Shown in pieces: positions 60,870 through 64,000 of a DNA stretch of 64,000 nt. Every line of letters starts with the position of its first letter. Position 1 is the stretch's first letter. The notes below the pieces were generated by a model. It made no database searches, was not told where the DNA came from, and saw only the letters and a program-made list of their open reading frames with translations. The DNA is from CAYGZL01 sp964354345 (lineage in GTDB: Bacteria; Chloroflexota; Anaerolineae; Anaerolineales; UBA4823): contig CAYGZL010000053.1 of NCBI GenBank assembly GCA_964354345.1, positions 1 to 64,000 of the forward strand. The letters run 5' to 3'. The position numbers and the translations under genes were made by a program.

Positions 60870-63158
60870 ATGTCACGCTACATTGCAACCCGCGCCATAC
60901 GTGGTGCCAATGCGCTAGTCACCGAAGCAGAGCTGATGCTCCAACGTGCGATCAAGGAGAAAGGTCCGGATACCCCGGTCGCCTTCCCAAATACGGCTTA
61001 TTATCTACCATTGATCCTGGGTATGACGGGACAATTGGTTGAAAACTTAGGTCAGTTACGTCCGATATTACACCATGCGCGCGAACTACTCCATCCGGTT
61101 CCATCCATGTCTCACTGGACGCCCTATTTAGGGGAGACATTAGATAGCGGGATGGCTACTCTGCTTGCAGCAGAAGCGATTGAAGCGATCCGTTTTATCT
61201 ATCGTTTACAGCCGGAACCCATGGAAGGGTTTCACCTGGCAGGAGGTACTTCATTCACCAGTCCAGATGGTAACGGGGGAGGGGATGGCAAGACCGGACA
61301 TCTCAATGGACCGATTGATGATATTCAATTGCGCTCCTGGGGAATCCAACTTGTTGATGGACGCATGCCAGGCTTCGCAGCCATCGTTGGCTGTGCTAAA
61401 TCGAACGAGGTAGCGGTTAGAATCGTCCGTGAATTACAGAAAAGGAACATCTTGTGCTTCCTATCTGGTAATGTAAATGGACGTTCAATTATCCACCAAT
61501 TAACAGAAGAAGGCGTCGAGCTAGGCTATGACACCTACACTGTTCCATTCGGTACAGATACGATCAGTGCAATCTACGCCTTGGGTTTCGCAACTCGTTC
61601 TGCATTGACCTTTGGTGGTTTGAAAGGCGGACAGGCGCGCGAAATATTGTTATACAACCGGGAACGTGTCTTCGCGTTTGTCCTAGCCCTGGGTGAAGTG
61701 GATGATTTGAAATATGCTGCAGCAGCCGGGGCGATCAACTTTGGTTTTCCAGTGATCGCAGATACAGTCATTCCAGAAATTTTACCCACCGGTGTGACTA
61801 AGTATGAACATGTGGTCAGTATGCCTTTCAATGAAATTGATGGCAAGGATGACTTGGAGCGGGCCGAGCGTTTGGTGCAAAAATGCATCGAGGTGCGCGG
61901 TGTCAAAGTAAAAATGGCTGACGTACCGGTGCCCGTTCCTTATGGATCTGCCTTTGAGGGTGAAGTCGTCCGTAAGAACGACATGCGAATTGAGTTTGGC
62001 GGTAAATACTCGCGCTGTTTCGAATACTTACTCAGCTCGCCTCTGGATAACCTGGTTGATGGTAAAGTTATTGTTGTTGGACCGGACTTTGAGCAAGTTC
62101 CATCGCAAGGACATATGGATATGGGGATTGTGGTCGAAGTAGCTGGCCGGCAGATGCAAGAAGATTTTGAACCTGTCCTTGAAAGGCAAATCCATTATTT
62201 CATCAACGGAGCGTCGGGCATCCAGCATATCGGGCAGCGAGATATCGCCTGGATTCGTATCTCGAATGGCGCGGCTGAAAAAGGTTTTAATCTGGAACAC
62301 TTCGGTAAGATCTTGCATGCCCGTTTCCATTCAGATTTCGGAGCGATCGTTGATAAAGTTCAAGTCACGATTTACACCGATCCTGATATGCTACACGAGT
62401 GGCTGGCAAAGGCACGCGACGCCTATGCCCACCGCAACAGGCGTCTCGCCGATCTTACGGATGATAGAGTGGAGGAGTTCTATTCCTGCACCTTATGCCA
62501 GTCGTTTGCCCCGAACCATGTTTGTGTCGTCAGTCCTGAGCGGTTAGGCCTGTGCGGAGCATATAACTGGCTCGACTGCAAAGCGTCCTTCAATATTAAT
62601 CCAACGGGTCCGAATCAACCGATAAAATTAGGTAGAGCGATAGACAATACGAAAGGTTACTGGACTGGCACGAACGATTATGCCAAGGTTGGTTCGCACG
62701 GCCAACTTGAGACCGTGGCAATGTACTCTATCATGGAAAACCCGATGACGGCTTGTGGCTGTTTCGAGTGTATTGTGATGCTGATCCCAGAAGCCAACGG
62801 TGTGATGGTTGTCAGTCGAGAAGATACCAGCATGACCCCCGCAGGTATGACATTCAGCACATTGGCGGGCATCGCTGGCGGTGGTTTACAAACACCCGGC
62901 GTGATGGGTGTTGGCAAGTATTATCTACTAAGCCCAAAGTTCATCTCGGCCGATGGGGGGTTCAAACGGGTTGTTTGGATGAGCAGTGTTCTCAAGCAGA
63001 CAATGGCTGATGAATTACAGGCTGTTGCAATTCGAGAAGGTGATCCGGACATGATCGAACGGATTGCCGATGAGCGGCAAGTCACCAGTGTTGATGAGCT
63101 GCTGGCCTGGCTGGAGGAGCATAACCACCAGGCCCTGGTTATGGATGCGATGTTCTAA
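60870..63158 (+). CDS. acsB: Acetyl-CoA synthase subunit (AcsB) of CODH/ACS
   Basis: 762 residues. A-cluster ligands are Cys540, Cys543, Cys552 and Cys562 (CTLCQSFAPNHVC and LGLCGAYNW) and the distal Ni Cys629-Gly-Cys631 (ACGCFECI). The N-terminal domain contacting CODH (PVAFPNTAYYLPLILGMTGQ) is complete. The enzyme joins CO, a methyl group and CoA to acetyl-CoA, or splits acetyl-CoA. It starts 21 bp after cooS and ends 3 bp before the CBS-domain gene. Confidence 0.97.
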   Translation: MSRYIATRAIRGANALVTEAELMLQRAIKEKGPDTPVAFPNTAYYLPLILGMTGQLVENLGQLRPILHHARELLHPVPSMSHWTPYLGETLDSGMATLLAAEAIEAIRFIYRLQPEPMEGFHLAGGTSFTSPDGNGGGDGKTGHLNGPIDDIQLRSWGIQLVDGRMPGFAAIVGCAKSNEVAVRIVRELQKRNILCFLSGNVNGRSIIHQLTEEGVELGYDTYTVPFGTDTISAIYALGFATRSALTFGGLKGGQAREILLYNRERVFAFVLALGEVDDLKYAAAAGAINFGFPVIADTVIPEILPTGVTKYEHVVSMPFNEIDGKDDLERAERLVQKCIEVRGVKVKMADVPVPVPYGSAFEGEVVRKNDMRIEFGGKYSRCFEYLLSSPLDNLVDGKVIVVGPDFEQVPSQGHMDMGIVVEVAGRQMQEDFEPVLERQIHYFINGASGIQHIGQRDIAWIRISNGAAEKGFNLEHFGKILHARFHSDFGAIVDKVQVTIYTDPDMLHEWLAKARDAYAHRNRRLADLTDDRVEEFYSCTLCQSFAPNHVCVVSPERLGLCGAYNWLDCKASFNINPTGPNQPIKLGRAIDNTKGYWTGTNDYAKVGSHGQLETVAMYSIMENPMTACGCFECIVMLIPEANGVMVVSREDTSMTPAGMTFSTLAGIAGGGLQTPGVMGVGKYYLLSPKFISADGGFKRVVWMSSVLKQTMADELQAVAIREGDPDMIERIADERQVTSVDELLAWLEEHNHQALVMDAMF

Positions 63159-63161
63159 ACC

Positions 63162-63689
63162 ATGGAACTACAACTCCGCCTGGTCAGAGACCTGATGAAG
63201 GTTGGCGTCCCGACCTGTCCACCAGATACGCCAATTCGGGAGATAGCACGAATATTTCATGAAAATAATCTCGAGGCAATCATCGTGCTTGATCCTGAGG
63301 AAGGCCACGCCTTGGGGGTGGTGAGTCAGGACGAGCTGGTCGGTGCATTATTGAACAGGGGTGGAAGTGTTGGGAGTGCAAATTTAACGGCAGCGGACAT
63401 AATGATCGAAGATATCCCCCAGCTTCCACCCGATATCCCGCTTGAAACTGCTGCGCAATGGATGCATGATCGGCATCTCCGGATGGTATTTTTGATGCAC
63501 CACGCTGGTGGGATAGTCTATCCGGCTGCATACCTGTCTTACCAGCAACTCATCCGTTTGATCGGCGCACAGAGTCAGGAAGAGTTACGTGATTTGGGGA
63601 TTGGAGCAGCAAGAAAAACACCCTTAGAAGCATTCAACCAAAGGAGAGAAGAAGCAAAACTTAAGCGAGTCAAGCATAGTAAACCATAA
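63162..63689 (+). CDS. CBS-domain protein in the CODH/ACS locus
   Basis: 175 residues. Two CBS units: the first VRDLMKVGVPTCPPDTPIRE with LEAIIVLDPEEGHALGVVSQ, the second TAADIMIEDIPQLPPDIPLE with LRMVFLMHHAGG. The C-terminal ~40 residues are basic. CBS pairs bind adenine nucleotides and often report energy state. Its position between acsB and acsD, with a 3-bp gap from acsB, suggests it controls the complex, but that is inference. The ATG lies directly after the acsB stop. Confidence 0.85.
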   Translation: MELQLRLVRDLMKVGVPTCPPDTPIREIARIFHENNLEAIIVLDPEEGHALGVVSQDELVGALLNRGGSVGSANLTAADIMIEDIPQLPPDIPLETAAQWMHDRHLRMVFLMHHAGGIVYPAAYLSYQQLIRLIGAQSQEELRDLGIGAARKTPLEAFNQRREEAKLKRVKHSKP

Positions 63690-63736
63690 AGACAATTAAT
63701 AACATTCATCCACCGAATATTTTCATTGGAGGCACT

Positions 63737-64000
63737 ATGCCGATCGAATTGCCGAAAGATAAATGGCCTGGTAGTGTCCGAGAGGTGACGCTCGGAGCCA
63801 GTCCTGCTGAAGGCGGTACTCGTACCAACACCGTCACAATCGGCGGTGAAAAAACACTGCCGTTTTTACATTTTGAAAACCCCACCCCCCATGCTCCTGT
63901 CATTGCCCTGGAGATAAAGGATCGCCGACCCGAGGATTGGTCCTCGTTACTTGCGCAAGCCTGGGGTGAGGTGATGGACGACCCTGGAAAGTGGGCTAAA
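63737..64000 (+). CDS. acsD: Corrinoid/iron-sulfur protein small subunit (AcsD), 5' part
   Basis: Partial, 88 codons to the window edge. MPIELPKDKWPGSVREVTLG, TNTVTIGGEKTLPFLHFENP and VIALEIKDRRPEDWSSLLAQ match the N-terminus of the CODH/ACS delta subunit, which with the large subunit carries the methyl group to the A-cluster. TTGGAGG lies six bases before the ATG. The rest lies to the right. Confidence 0.92.
   Translation, partial: MPIELPKDKWPGSVREVTLGASPAEGGTRTNTVTIGGEKTLPFLHFENPTPHAPVIALEIKDRRPEDWSSLLAQAWGEVMDDPGKWAK

Noticed and set aside
1..64000. tRNA or rRNA genes
   Set aside because: A scan by eye for T-loop-like GTTCGANTCC with paired arms and for rRNA landmarks found no candidate outside coding sequence.

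Overview
The window looks like a chromosomal stretch from an anaerobic member of the Chloroflexota, most likely the Anaerolineae or a relative. This is inferred from gene content, not from a marker gene. The signs are a bacterial-type CODH/ACS (Wood-Ljungdahl) locus, many glycoside hydrolases and sugar-catabolism genes, two URO-D-superfamily proteins, a very haem-rich secreted cytochrome, and Thr/Pro-rich lipoproteins. Genes are tightly packed, with many 1-4 bp overlaps. I saw no rRNA, tRNA, CRISPR array, insertion sequence or phage gene.

Layout. (1) 1-8311, minus strand: a run of genes reading leftwards: a 20-haem secreted cytochrome, a HAD phosphatase, oligopeptidase B, a small export-type membrane protein, a GNAT, a class II aldolase-like protein with an altered active site, a PfkB kinase and a URO-D-like protein cut by the window edge. 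(2) 8.7-24.8 kb: carbohydrate genes on both strands: GH13 amylase, GH36-like enzyme, deoxyribose-phosphate aldolase, FGGY kinase, fucose-isomerase-like protein, GH127 arabinofuranosidase and fuculose-phosphate-aldolase-like protein. Between them lie two secreted repeat proteins, an RRM RNA-binding protein and two unknowns. (3) 24.8-29.8 kb, plus strand: a four-gene overlapping unit of a DUF3298 protein, a WD40 lipoprotein and an ABC ATPase with its permease. (4) 29.8-36.7 kb, minus strand: a RIO-type kinase, a tiny self-contained peptide cistron, a GH5-like lipoprotein, a second URO-D protein, a pyruvate-kinase-like protein, DUF2721 and FucU. (5) 36.8-49.2 kb: an SDR; an operon of proline/glutamate semialdehyde dehydrogenase, two CoA-transferase subunits and galactokinase; DUF429 plus a stand-alone helicase-C-like protein; a second deoC beside a truncated degV; then galT, a D-2-hydroxyacid dehydrogenase and a HAD. 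(6) 49.2-55.8 kb, minus strand: an HtrA lipoprotein protease, MscL with a zinc ribbon, a phosphoesterase, an ADP-forming acyl-CoA synthetase fused to a GNAT, and an SRPBCC protein. (7) 56.0-64.0 kb, plus strand: the CODH/ACS locus: DUF1638, RACo-type corrinoid activator, an HMA-like small protein, CooS/AcsA, AcsB, a CBS-domain protein and AcsD (cut by the window edge).

How it may work together. Polysaccharide breakdown outside the cell feeds galactose, arabinose, fucose and deoxyribose pathways to glycolysis and acetyl-CoA. The CODH/ACS locus can make or split acetyl-CoA, and the ADP-forming acyl-CoA synthetase could turn acetyl-CoA into acetate plus ATP. The most striking unexplained items are the 20-codon cistron with its own promoter and terminator (30968-31162), the 20-haem cytochrome, and the two accessory genes inside the CODH/ACS operon.
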